A DNA stretch of 64,000 bases, taken from positions 185,733-249,732 of the forward strand of contig CAJIYR010000001.1 of NCBI GenBank assembly GCA_905181735.1, written 5' to 3'. This document shows positions 56,278 to 64,000 of the stretch, piece after piece. Position 1 is the first letter of the stretch. Each line of letters opens with the position of its first letter. A model generated the notes under the pieces. That model saw only the letters and a list, made by a program, of their open reading frames with translations. It was not told the origin of the DNA and did not search any database. Position numbers and translations under genes: made by a program. This stretch comes from an uncultured Hyphomicrobiales bacterium (GTDB taxonomy: Bacteria > Pseudomonadota > Alphaproteobacteria > Rhizobiales > TMED25).

Positions 56278-56298
56278 AAAAAAAAGGGCTTAAGCCCC
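56278..56298 (-). terminator. Attenuator terminator upstream of ilvB
   Basis: On the minus strand GGGC and GCCC flank the loop TTAA and are followed by eight T. The stem is short (4 bp plus a possible G.U pair), but upstream bases AAGGG could pair with the CCCTT that spans the end of the stem and the T-run. It lies 33 bases after the leader-peptide stop codon and about 90 bases before ilvB. Confidence 0.8.
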
Positions 56299-56316
56299 AT
56301 TAATGTACCACCCTTA

Positions 56317-56332
56317 GAAGATTTAAATCTTC
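56317..56332 (-). promoter_or_regulatory. Palindrome of the ilv leader
   Basis: GAAGATTTAAATCTTC is a perfect 16-base palindrome that overlaps the leader-peptide stop codon. It can form a small hairpin in the RNA. Bases next to it can also pair in a longer way (TTAGAAG with CTTCTAA, GTATCACC with GGTGGTAC), so it is a likely part of the competing structures of the attenuator. Confidence 0.7.
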
Positions 56333-56378
56333 AGGTGATACTTCTAACGACTACGAGTGTAATAAAGTTAAAATACAT
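56331..56378 (-). CDS. ilvB operon leader peptide (15 residues)
   Basis: This short gene reads MYFNFITLVVVRSIT and ends in TGA. Seven of fifteen codons are for the branched-chain residues plus Ile, with L-V-V-V in a row followed shortly by I, the composition expected of an ilv leader peptide. AGGA lies 10 bases before the ATG. A promoter (56426-56454) is upstream and a terminator is downstream. When charged Val, Leu or Ile tRNA is short, the ribosome should stall on the LVVV codons and let RNA polymerase read into ilvB. Confidence 0.85.
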   Translation of the reverse strand: MYFNFITLVVVRSIT

Positions 56379-56425
56379 AATTACAAAATCCTATAAATAT
56401 TAACTAAAAATAAAAACTACATATA

Positions 56426-56454
56426 TTTATATTGTATATTGAAAAAATAATCAA
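56426..56454 (-). promoter_or_regulatory. Promoter of the ilv leader and ilvB-ilvN-ilvC-leuA
   Basis: On the minus strand TTGATT (56454-56449) and TATAAA (56431-56426) are separated by exactly 17 bases. Transcription would begin near 56419, leaving about 40 bases before the leader-peptide ATG. Confidence 0.6.
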
Positions 56455-56467
56455 ATAATAAAATATA

Positions 56468-57394
56468 TTATTGAGCAAGTCTTAAAAGAATATCTTCAAC
56501 CCTTAAGTCGACCGGATCAATCCATTCCCAATCAACCATTTTTTTTCTTGCCCACGTCATTTGTCTCTTAGCATATCTTTTTGTTAATAGATTAATAGAA
56601 TCAATGGCTTCTTGTTTATTGAATTTTCCATCTATTAATGCGGCTAATTGACTAACACCTATAGCTTTCATAATAGGAAATTCATTTGAAATATTATTTT
56701 TAATCAGTTCTTCTATTTCCTGAATACAATCTTTTTTAACCATTCTGTTTGTTCTATTTTTTATTTTTAAATCTAAAAAATCTTTTTTAGGATTTAAAAA
56801 TACTCTAACACTGTTGTGACTAGAAATTACTTTATCGCCACTATTCCTTCTCCATTCTTGAATAGAAATTCCTGTTTCTTCAAAAACCTCTAACGCTCTA
56901 ATAATCCTATTACTGTCATTTGGATTTAAAGAAGAAGCAGCTATTGGATCAAGTTGAAGTAACTGCTGATAAAGATAAGAACTATCCATATCATTTTTGA
57001 TGCCTAACCATTTTTCTCTGATCTCATCAGAAATTCCTGGTATGTTCGACAATGATCCAAATAAACTATTAAAATAAAGCCCTGTCCCTCCAACTATTAC
57101 AGTAACTAAATCTAATTTTTCTGAGAAAGTTATTATATCTTTTGCTGATTCGAGCCAATCACCTACAGAATATCTTTTATTTGCATCAACGGTGCCGTAT
57201 AAGAAATGTGGGGTATGTGCTTCGTCTTCTATACTAGGTCTTGCGGTGACGATTGATAATTGCTTGTATATTTGCATAGAATCTGCATTTATAATAATAC
57301 CTTTACATTTTTGTGCTATTTTTATAGCTAAGTTCGATTTACCGCTGCCTGTTGGCCCTGCTATAAGAATCGTTCTATTATTAACTTTGCTCAT
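56468..57394 (-). CDS. miaA: tRNA dimethylallyltransferase
   Basis: MiaA adds a dimethylallyl group to A37 of tRNAs that read codons starting with U. The start ATG at 57394 gives MSKVNNRTILIAGPTGSGKS, which places the P-loop GPTGSGKS at residues 13-20 as in the family; longer reading frames upstream are not needed. ADSMQIYKQL, the GGTGLYF block and the C-terminal QMTWARKK are present. Length 308 residues. It is divergent from serB with only 25 bases between the start codons. Confidence 0.94.
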   Translation of the reverse strand: MSKVNNRTILIAGPTGSGKSNLAIKIAQKCKGIIINADSMQIYKQLSIVTARPSIEDEAHTPHFLYGTVDANKRYSVGDWLESAKDIITFSEKLDLVTVIVGGTGLYFNSLFGSLSNIPGISDEIREKWLGIKNDMDSSYLYQQLLQLDPIAASSLNPNDSNRIIRALEVFEETGISIQEWRRNSGDKVISSHNSVRVFLNPKKDFLDLKIKNRTNRMVKKDCIQEIEELIKNNISNEFPIMKAIGVSQLAALIDGKFNKQEAIDSINLLTKRYAKRQMTWARKKMVDWEWIDPVDLRVEDILLRLAQ

Positions 57395-57419
57395 ATTAAT
57401 TAACTCATGTAATAGTTTT

Positions 57420-58322
57420 ATGGAAAAAATTTTAACCCTCGCAACAGATACAGATAATATTATATCATCTGAAACAATAGAAGTCATTGAAGATTATCTT
57501 GAAATAAGATTCAAAATACATTGGATAGAAAAAGAGATTGCATGCGATCTAATTCCCCAAAAATTAAACACAGATAAGAATAAAGATTTTATAAAAAAAA
57601 TTGAAATTATCTGTAATAAATTAAAAATAGACTGGTCGTTCCAAGCCGTTGCAAATAGAAAAAAGAAATTGCTATTCTGCGATATGGATTCAACAATTAT
57701 CGGCCAAGAATGTATTGATGAAATCGGCAGATATATTGGGAAGTATGATAAAATTTCTGAGATTACAGAAGAAGCAATGCGGGGTAAACTAACATTCAAT
57801 GAAGCTCTGGAAAAAAGAGTTCGTATGTTGAAGGATGTAACGGAAGACCAGCTAGAAGAAATTTATAAGTCATCAATTAAATTAAATAAAGGTGCGGATA
57901 CTCTGATTTCAACGATGAAAAAACATAGTGCCCATACTGTTCTTATCTCTGGTGGATTTACTTTCTTTACTTCTCGTATTGCATCCCAAATATCTTTTGA
58001 CGAACATTACGCAAATGAGCTAGTATTTAAAGAAAAAAAATTAACTGGAGAATTAAATCTTCCTATACTGGGTTCGAATGAGAAGTATAAAAAATTAATT
58101 GAAATATCAAAAAAAATGAATATTAGTAATAAAGATACTGTGTCGATAGGTGATGGTGCTAATGATATTAAAATGATTGAGCATTCTAATCTAGGAATTG
58201 CCTATAAAGCTAAACCAATTTTAAAGTATTATGCGAACAGCCAAATAAACCATACAAATTTAACATCCGCACTCTACTTCCAGGGGTTTAGTAAAAGAGA
58301 TTTTTCTTATACCTTTGATTAA
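57420..58322 (+). CDS. serB: Phosphoserine phosphatase
   Basis: SerB completes serine synthesis by removing phosphate from phosphoserine. The ATG at 57420 gives MEKILTLATD. The 300-residue protein has an N-terminal ACT-like region (about 1-80) and a HAD domain with nucleophile motif FCDMDSTII (D88, D90), SGG (motif II), a Lys in motif III and GDGANDIKMI (motif IV). It is divergent from miaA; the 3' end is convergent with degP, with an 8-bp hairpin at 58330-58361. Confidence 0.93.
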   Translation: MEKILTLATDTDNIISSETIEVIEDYLEIRFKIHWIEKEIACDLIPQKLNTDKNKDFIKKIEIICNKLKIDWSFQAVANRKKKLLFCDMDSTIIGQECIDEIGRYIGKYDKISEITEEAMRGKLTFNEALEKRVRMLKDVTEDQLEEIYKSSIKLNKGADTLISTMKKHSAHTVLISGGFTFFTSRIASQISFDEHYANELVFKEKKLTGELNLPILGSNEKYKKLIEISKKMNISNKDTVSIGDGANDIKMIEHSNLGIAYKAKPILKYYANSQINHTNLTSALYFQGFSKRDFSYTFD

Positions 58323-58344
58323 AAATTAACAATCAAACTTTTTG

Positions 58345-59820
58345 TTAGTTTATTTTGATTGGGAATATTTTAATCATATTGGATCCTCTTTTGACATGCA
58401 GCAGCATTAAAGATCTATTTTCTTTCCTGTAACCATCAACTGTAAGTATGAATTGATCTACGTTTAATAAAGGTGGCTCTTGAACAATATTAATAACATC
58501 ACCCTCTCTTAAGCCTCTTAAATATGCATCCGATGAACTAGAAATACCAGACACTACCAATCCTTTTTCAGCAGCTGATAAATTATATTTTTCAATCATA
58601 GAGGACGAAACCTTGGATAAAGAGAATCCAAGTTTATCAATATATTGCGAGTCTTTAGATAAATCATCTTCTAATAAAGATATTTCTGCTTCTTTTTCAT
58701 CTAACCTGTCTATTCTAACACGTTTTTTTATAATTTTACCATTACGAACAATCAAAACATCAACATTACTTCCGATTTTTGTTTGAGCTACAACTTTTGG
58801 AAGCTCTCTCATTTCTTTTATCTTTACGCCATCAAAAGAGATTATAACATCTCCAGCTTTAATTCCAGCTCTTGACGCAGGGCTTGGGCTGTCAACATCT
58901 GCTATTAATGCTCCATGATTACTTTCCAGCCCTAAACCTTCAGCTATTTCCTCTGTTACAATTTGTATCCTTACGCCCAGCCATCCTCTTCTGGTTTCAC
59001 CAAATTCATTAAGCTGACTTATTACCCGTACAGCGGTATCTGACGGTATAGCAAAACCTATTCCAACAGAACCACCCGAAGTTGATATTATTGCAGAATT
59101 AATTCCAATAACCTCGCCTTTTACATTAAATAAAGGCCCTCCACTATTCCCTTTATTGATAGAGGCGTCTGTTTGAATAAAATCATCATATGGCCCTGCA
59201 TTTATATCTCTATTCATGGCAGAAACTATCCCAGCAGTAACCGTTCCCCCTAGCCCAAACGGATTACCTATAGCCAAAACCCAATCTCCTACCCTAAGCT
59301 GCTCAGACGAACCAAATTTTAATGCCTTTAATGATTGCCCTTCTTCAGGACTCACCTTAAGAACAGCAATATCTGTTTTTTCATCACTACCAATGATGTC
59401 CGCTTTTAGCTTAATCCCGTCGGAGAAAATAACCTCAATTTCATCAGCGCCTTTTATTACATGAGCATTTGTTATAATAACCCCCAATTCATCAATTATA
59501 AAACCTGAACCCAATGAACTAAATCTTTTCTTTTGTATTTCCTGATTTTTTTCAAGCCAATCTTTATAAAAATCAGGAATACTTTGATCTTTTGGAATAG
59601 ATAAAGGCTTATCGTTATTTGACATAACTTGAGTGGTAGATATGTTCACAACAGAATTAATAACATCTTCCGCAAGATCAGCAAAATTTGGAACCATCAC
59701 AACAGATGGAGTTTCACCGTATTCTATTTCAGATGCTAATGTGTATGAAGTAACGTTATATAAACCAGCTATAAATATTGAACATAATATTAATTTTATA
59801 CTTAGTAGCTTTATCTTCAT
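58345..59820 (-). CDS. degP: DegP/DegQ-like periplasmic serine protease (Do family)
   Basis: This 491-residue periplasmic protease/chaperone handles misfolded envelope proteins. It has an N-terminal signal peptide (about 1-29), a trypsin-like domain with H120 in TNAHV, D150 in KTDIAV and S226 in GNSGGPL, and two PDZ domains (about 270-370 and 390-490). It is upstream of the DUF2065 gene and hflC in the order seen in many alphaproteobacteria: hflK-hflC-DUF2065-degP. Confidence 0.93.
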   Translation of the reverse strand: MKIKLLSIKLILCSIFIAGLYNVTSYTLASEIEYGETPSVVMVPNFADLAEDVINSVVNISTTQVMSNNDKPLSIPKDQSIPDFYKDWLEKNQEIQKKRFSSLGSGFIIDELGVIITNAHVIKGADEIEVIFSDGIKLKADIIGSDEKTDIAVLKVSPEEGQSLKALKFGSSEQLRVGDWVLAIGNPFGLGGTVTAGIVSAMNRDINAGPYDDFIQTDASINKGNSGGPLFNVKGEVIGINSAIISTSGGSVGIGFAIPSDTAVRVISQLNEFGETRRGWLGVRIQIVTEEIAEGLGLESNHGALIADVDSPSPASRAGIKAGDVIISFDGVKIKEMRELPKVVAQTKIGSNVDVLIVRNGKIIKKRVRIDRLDEKEAEISLLEDDLSKDSQYIDKLGFSLSKVSSSMIEKYNLSAAEKGLVVSGISSSSDAYLRGLREGDVINIVQEPPLLNVDQFILTVDGYRKENRSLMLLHVKRGSNMIKIFPIKIN

Positions 59821-59897
59821 ATAACATTCCTATATTTTTCACTAAACAATTACTGGTGAATTTAATTTATATATTAATTTTGTCAAAATTATGTTTT

Positions 59898-60080
59898 TTA
59901 TTTAACTATCCAAATTATAAAAACACCAATTCCAATAAAGATTATTCCACCATATCTTAAGGATAGAACAGAATAATCTGACATTAATTGAATCAATTTT
60001 TTCATATAAAAAGGAAATATTGCATACAAAAATCCTTCAACAACAAAAACCAAACCAATTGCTATAAAAAATTCATTCAT
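59898..60080 (-). CDS. DUF2065 family small membrane protein (YjeT-like)
   Basis: This 60-residue protein has two hydrophobic segments (about 3-25 and 38-58) with a short, Lys-containing loop MKKLIQLMSD between, as in the DUF2065 family. It is regularly found between hflC and degP in alphaproteobacteria. Function is unknown. It lies 27 bases after hflC. Confidence 0.8.
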   Translation of the reverse strand: MNEFFIAIGLVFVVEGFLYAIFPFYMKKLIQLMSDYSVLSLRYGGIIFIGIGVFIIWIVK

Positions 60081-60107
60081 AAATATTTTAATTTTTTATC
60101 AACTAAA

Positions 60108-60980
60108 TTATTTTCTGCCAGTTGGGTCCTTGAAGTAATCAAAGAAATCACTTTCCGGTGAAATGACAAGTCTTGTATCTCCAGATTGAAAGCTCTTCTC
60201 ATATGCTATCATAGAACGATAAAATTTAAAAAACTCTGTGTCTTTTCCATATGCTTCAGCATAAAGCCTATTTCTTTCAGCATCACCTTCACCTCTTGTT
60301 GCCTCAGCCTCTGCATTAGCTTCAGCTATTATGACTCTTGATTGCCTGTCGGCTTTTGAAGTAATTCTTTGCGCTTGCTCCATACCCCTTGCACGAATAT
60401 CATTTGCTTCCTTTTCACGAGCCGTCTGCATTCTTCTGTAAACCGCTTGACTGTTGGCATCAGGCAAATCAGCTCTTCTAATTCTTACATCAACAATAGT
60501 AACACCTAGCGAAGAGGCTTCATTATTAACTTGTTCTGTAATTCTTTTCATTAGCTCTGGTCTTTTGTCTCTTACTATTTCTTCAAAAGTAGATTCACCT
60601 AAAACCCTTCTTACGCCGGAATTTAATATTTGAGATAACCTAGAATTAGCACGAGCAGCTGTTTGGACAGATTGATAGTATTTTAAAGCATCTGTTATTT
60701 TGTACCTTGCATAAGAATCAACAACTAATCTTTTTTGATCAGATGCTATCACTTCTTGTGATTCTGAATCTAAAGCTAAAACTCTTTTATCTACAAAAAC
60801 AGAGTCATCAGCGAAAGGAATTTTAAAATGCAATCCCGGTTCGGTTATAATTCTTTTCGCTTCTCCAAATCTTAAAATTAATGCTTGTTGAGTTTGATGA
60901 ACAGTAAAAGCTGAGCTAAAAATAACTATGGAACCTACTGCTAATATAAATATTAAACCTGCTATACCTATTTTTTTCAT
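60108..60980 (-). CDS. hflC: HflC, regulatory subunit of the FtsH membrane protease
   Basis: HflC forms a complex with HflK that surrounds the FtsH protease in the inner membrane. The 290-residue SPFH protein has an N-terminal membrane anchor (about 5-24), the SPFH/PHB domain with VHQTQQALILRFGEAKRII (about 27-45), and a coiled-coil with REKEANDIRARGMEQAQRI. Its start overlaps the end of hflK by four bases. Confidence 0.93.
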   Translation of the reverse strand: MKKIGIAGLIFILAVGSIVIFSSAFTVHQTQQALILRFGEAKRIITEPGLHFKIPFADDSVFVDKRVLALDSESQEVIASDQKRLVVDSYARYKITDALKYYQSVQTAARANSRLSQILNSGVRRVLGESTFEEIVRDKRPELMKRITEQVNNEASSLGVTIVDVRIRRADLPDANSQAVYRRMQTAREKEANDIRARGMEQAQRITSKADRQSRVIIAEANAEAEATRGEGDAERNRLYAEAYGKDTEFFKFYRSMIAYEKSFQSGDTRLVISPESDFFDYFKDPTGRK

Positions 60981-62107
60981 TGATTTCTACTTTCAATTTC
61001 TTGATTATTTCTTTTTTGTAATTGATCTAAAGGAAGATATGGAACTACGCCAGGACCACCTGATTCACTTTGGTCAATAATTATTTTATCCATACCTTCA
61101 TAAACACGTTCAAGTGTTTCTAGGTACATCCTTTGCCTTGTAACTATTGGGGCCTTTGAATACTCATTATAAATTGATAAGAATCTTGCAGCTTCACCTT
61201 TTGCATCAGAAATAACAGCATTTTTATAACCTTCAGCAGCCTCCATCAATCTAGCAGACTCACCTCTTGCAGCTGGGATAACCCGGTTTGTATAAGCATC
61301 AGCTTCATTTTGGAGTCTTTCTTGGTCAGCTCTTGCCGCCTGAACATCTCTAAACGCTCCGATAACCGCTTCTGGTGGATCTACCTTTTGCAATTGAACA
61401 CGCCTAATGCTAATACCGGCACCATACTCATCTAATGTTTTTTGCATTAATTCAAGAACTGCCGCTTCATTCTGTTCTCTGCCTTCTGTAAGAATTTGTT
61501 GTAAATTAGCACCACCAACTACTTCACGCATTGAACTTTCTGCAACTGCTTTAACAGTAGCCTCAGGATCCTGTATATTAAAAAGGTAATCACCCGCATT
61601 ACTTATTACCCATTGAACGGAAAAATCTACATCAACAATATTCTCATCTCCAGTTAGCATTAAACTTTCCTCAGGTATATCTCTTCCAACAGAACCTCTG
61701 CCTATAGAAGATCCTTCTCCTGCTGTTCTAACACCTACCTCTATTTGATTTTCTCTTGTTACTTTTGGAGTAATAACTTTTTCAATTGGAAACGGTAAAT
61801 GATAATGCAAACCATCGGGTGTTGTTTTGGTAAATTCACCGAATCTTAAAACTATACCTTGCTCATCTGGTTGAACCTTGTAAATACCAGTCGCTCCCCA
61901 AACTACAAAAAATACAAGTATTAACATAAAAATACCTTTTTTACTCATTTTGCCACCAGAAGAACCTCCGGGAATAAATCCACCTATCATTTTAAATAGA
62001 GCTTTTAATATATTATCCAATTCTGAGTTACCGAAATTATTATTACCACCTTCTGGACCTTTGCCCCAAGGTCCAGAATCTTTGTTATCACCATTATCCC
62101 AAGACAT
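60977..62107 (-). CDS. hflK: HflK, regulatory subunit of the FtsH membrane protease
   Basis: This 376-residue partner of HflC has a Gly/Asn-rich cytoplasmic start (about 1-50), one transmembrane segment (about 57-75), the SPFH domain starting VQPDEQGIVLRFGEFTKTT (about 78-96), and a coiled-coil tail with DPPEAVIGAFRDVQAARADQER (split about 242-263). It is upstream of hflC with a four-base overlap, so the two are translationally coupled. The 156-base spacer to folA holds no gene. Confidence 0.93.
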   Translation of the reverse strand: MSWDNGDNKDSGPWGKGPEGGNNNFGNSELDNILKALFKMIGGFIPGGSSGGKMSKKGIFMLILVFFVVWGATGIYKVQPDEQGIVLRFGEFTKTTPDGLHYHLPFPIEKVITPKVTRENQIEVGVRTAGEGSSIGRGSVGRDIPEESLMLTGDENIVDVDFSVQWVISNAGDYLFNIQDPEATVKAVAESSMREVVGGANLQQILTEGREQNEAAVLELMQKTLDEYGAGISIRRVQLQKVDPPEAVIGAFRDVQAARADQERLQNEADAYTNRVIPAARGESARLMEAAEGYKNAVISDAKGEAARFLSIYNEYSKAPIVTRQRMYLETLERVYEGMDKIIIDQSESGGPGVVPYLPLDQLQKRNNQEIESRNQ

Positions 62108-62263
62108 ACATTTTTCCTATTTTTATTTCAAAATTAATAATTTATATTAAATAATTTATTCTTTAATTAATATATAACATATAATATATACTTAATGATT
62201 AATATCTATCGTTTAAAGTCTTTTAAGTAAAATAAACTAAGAAAACTTAAAAACTCGAATTTT

Positions 62264-62782
62264 TTATTGACCTTTTATTCTTTGAAGTACGACAAATGAA
62301 TAATTAGAATCTTCATTAATTGATTTGACATTATAGATTCTAGAAATCTCTTTCCATATATTACTATCAAAAGAATTAATAAATTTATCACCTTCGTAAT
62401 CTTTATGAATCTCCGTCAGATATATTTTTGTTGCTTCTTTCATAGCGATTTCATAAATTTGAACACCTCCTATAACAAATAATTCATGTAATTTATTTTT
62501 TTCTGCAAATTCTCTAGCTACAACCAAAGCTTGATCAACAGTATTAACTACAATACAATCTTCTTTCTTATAATCATGATTTTTTGTAACAATAATATTT
62601 AGCCTTCCGGGAAGCGCCTTGCCAATAGATTCATGCGTAATTCGTCCCATTATAATTGGCTTACCCATGGTAACTTTTTTATAATACTTCAGATCGCCAG
62701 GTATATTCCAAGGAAGCTTATTCTTATGTCCAATGACATTATTACTAGATCTTGCTAAAATAATACTAATATCTACGCTCAT
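62264..62782 (-). CDS. folA: Dihydrofolate reductase
   Basis: FolA reduces dihydrofolate with NADPH to support thymidylate and purine synthesis. The 172 residues start [29 protein letters not shown] (read from residue 2), the family's N-terminal block, and contain the [21 protein letters not shown] stretch. The conserved Asp/Glu at the substrate site and the C-terminal FVVLQR are present. It overlaps thyA by four bases, a common thyA-folA order. Confidence 0.93.
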   Translation of the reverse strand: MSVDISIILARSSNNVIGHKNKLPWNIPGDLKYYKKVTMGKPIIMGRITHESIGKALPGRLNIIVTKNHDYKKEDCIVVNTVDQALVVAREFAEKNKLHELFVIGGVQIYEIAMKEATKIYLTEIHKDYEGDKFINSFDSNIWKEISRIYNVKSINEDSNYSFVVLQRIKGQ

Positions 62783-63576
62783 ATAGCAACCGCAGCTTTA
62801 ATATGCGGGTGTGAATCGTAGTCTAAGATTTCGATATCTTCATATTTAAAATTAAAGATATCATCAATGTTTTCATTTAAACGGATAGTTGGAAGTTTCT
62901 TTTCTTTTCTTAACAATTGTTCTTCTGCTTGTTTTATATGGTTTAAATACAAATGAGCATCACCGAAAGTGTGAATAAATTCACCTGGCTGATAACCTGT
63001 AACTTTTGCTATCATAACAGTTAAGAGCGCATACGAAGCTATGTTGAATGGCACTCCAAGAAAAATGTCAGCAGATCTTTGATATAACTGGCAACTTAAC
63101 CTACCATTTGCTACATAAAATTGAAACAAACAGTGGCAAGGGGGTAATGCCATGTCATCAATCTGACTAACGTTCCACGCTGAAACAATATGCCTTCTAG
63201 AGTCAGGGTTACTTTTTAAAGAATCTATTACACTAGATATTTGATCAATAGATTTACCATTATTATAACCAAGCCACGATCTCCATTGCGATCCATAAAC
63301 TGGCCCTAAATCACCATTTTTATCAGCCCACTCATCCCAAATTCTAACACCATTATTCTTTAAATACGATATATTTGTATCACCAGACAGAAACCATATT
63401 AGTTCGTGGACGATGGATTTGATGTGTAATTTTTTTGTTGTAATTAATGGGAAGCTATCATGCAAATCAAAACGTAACTGACGACCAAAAACAGATAATG
63501 TTCCAGTCCCAGTCCTGTCTGACTTTTTTATTCCATTCTCAATTATATGAGACATTAAATCTAGATATTGCTTCAT
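62779..63576 (-). CDS. thyA: Thymidylate synthase
   Basis: ThyA converts dUMP to dTMP with methylene-tetrahydrofolate and yields dihydrofolate, which FolA then recycles. The 265 residues show the N-terminal [11 protein letters not shown] (21-31), the catalytic C147 in [29 protein letters not shown] and DAHLYLNHI. Length matches the family. It is the first gene of the thyA-folA pair and reads divergently from ssrA. Confidence 0.97.
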   Translation of the reverse strand: MKQYLDLMSHIIENGIKKSDRTGTGTLSVFGRQLRFDLHDSFPLITTKKLHIKSIVHELIWFLSGDTNISYLKNNGVRIWDEWADKNGDLGPVYGSQWRSWLGYNNGKSIDQISSVIDSLKSNPDSRRHIVSAWNVSQIDDMALPPCHCLFQFYVANGRLSCQLYQRSADIFLGVPFNIASYALLTVMIAKVTGYQPGEFIHTFGDAHLYLNHIKQAEEQLLRKEKKLPTIRLNENIDDIFNFKYEDIEILDYDSHPHIKAAVAI

Positions 63577-63689
63577 AATAAATATTATGACTGATTCATT
63601 CCCTTATGCGAAGCATGAAATATTATTATTATACTCTTTCCTTATTCATACACAGGCTTTATAATAATAATGCTTTATTAGCTATGGTA

Positions 63690-63976
63690 ATAAATTGGCG
63701 TCAAAATAAACTAATCGGACCCGGGGGCGGTACCCGGCGCCTCCACCAAAGTTATTTATTATAATTTTAGTGGGGGCGAAATAGGATCGACGAGAGCGTA
63801 AAAGACCACCTTTTACCCGGCATGGTACCACCGTATCGGACTAAAAACTTTAGTTGCAAATGACAACTATGCTCCGGTGGCTGTAGCTGCGTAAGCAGTT
63901 TTAGCGCCGAAATTAAGTCCTTGTCTCTAGCAAGATAAGGCGGGGTTCGGGCGGCACCTGGCAACAGAACGCCCCA
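63690..63976 (+). ncRNA. ssrA: tmRNA, circularly permuted (two-piece) alphaproteobacterial form
   Basis: tmRNA rescues stalled ribosomes and tags their proteins for degradation. The acceptor piece comes first: CCGGG and CCCGG form the T-arm stem, then CGCCTCC and an encoded ACCA end at 63748. A 23-base intervening segment follows. The coding piece starts with GGGGGCG at 63772, which pairs with CGCCTCC, including a G3.U70 pair, the alanine identity element. The tag frame at 63856-63894 reads ANDNYAPVAVAA and ends in TAA. The left and right ends given are approximate; maturation should cut out the segment and leave two RNA pieces. Confidence 0.92.
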
Positions 63977-64000
63977 TATAATGAAATATTTGCTCTATTA

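Noticed and set aside
58330..58361. Hairpin CAATCAAA/TTTGATTG at the convergent serB/degP ends
   Set aside because: It is plausible as a weak terminator, but it is AT-rich, overlaps the degP 3' end and has no T-run, so I did not list it as a feature.
63767..63964. An open frame antisense to the tmRNA gene
   Set aside because: It lies entirely on the opposite strand of a well-supported structural RNA; its translation matches no family I know.

Overview
The window comes from the chromosome of an AT-rich, probably marine and streamlined alphaproteobacterium. Three things support this: the tuf / tRNA-Trp / secE / nusG / rplKAJL / rpoB order, the leuA-ilvC-ilvN-ilvB / miaA / serB / degP / hflCK / folA-thyA order, and above all a circularly permuted (two-piece) tmRNA gene of the alphaproteobacterial type at the right edge. 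The genus cannot be named from the sequence alone; a Rhodospirillales-like or related pelagic lineage is a guess. No transposase, integrase, CRISPR array or rRNA is visible. No gene-free stretch exceeds 300 bases.

Layout. 1-5323 (minus strand): rpoB start, rplL, rplJ with an L10-type leader, rplA, rplK, nusG, secE, tRNA-Trp, tuf, tRNA-Gly and tRNA-Tyr. 5489-12290: rlmB, a two-repeat alpha-beta barrel protein, tRNA-Thr, an FAD-linked hydroxyacid dehydrogenase, an EamA transporter, an infA-csp-csp group, an aldo/keto reductase and a carboxymuconolactone-decarboxylase-like protein. 12577-15073: an ABC importer core (ATPase and two permeases) with no binding protein beside it.

15143-40326 is an accessory catabolic region of small, mostly short operons: CitE-like lyase, CaiB/BaiF CoA transferase, ThDP enzyme, two M24 enzymes, two FMN alpha-hydroxyacid oxidases, a quinone-oxidoreductase-like MDR, a beta-hydroxyacid dehydrogenase, a DHDPS-family lyase, a cupin, a Gfo/Idh/MocA oxidoreductase, an MFS transporter, a C-C-hydrolase-like alpha/beta hydrolase, an ACMSD-family amidohydrolase, a three-subunit molybdenum hydroxylase, a flavin monooxygenase and two TauD-like dioxygenases. 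The set suggests breakdown of one or more ring, amide or carboxylate compounds, but the substrates cannot be read from the sequence. No recognisable transcription factor is present in the region.

40484-43914 is a SitABCD-type Mn/Fe importer with a very clear promoter and two operator-like palindromes spaced exactly 30 bp. 43951-50608 holds a second Gfo/Idh/MocA protein, a DUF4174 protein with a small membrane protein, a triple-RidA fusion and a tripartite tricarboxylate transporter (TctCBA). 50655-64000 is housekeeping: tRNA-Lys, branched-chain amino acid synthesis (leuA, ilvC, ilvN, ilvB), miaA and serB (divergent), degP, a DUF2065 protein, hflC, hflK, folA, thyA and ssrA.

The best non-protein discoveries are an ilvB attenuator with a 15-residue leader peptide (MYFNFITLVVVRSIT) followed by a terminator, the permuted tmRNA with tag ANDNYAPVAVAA, and the sit operon operator array.
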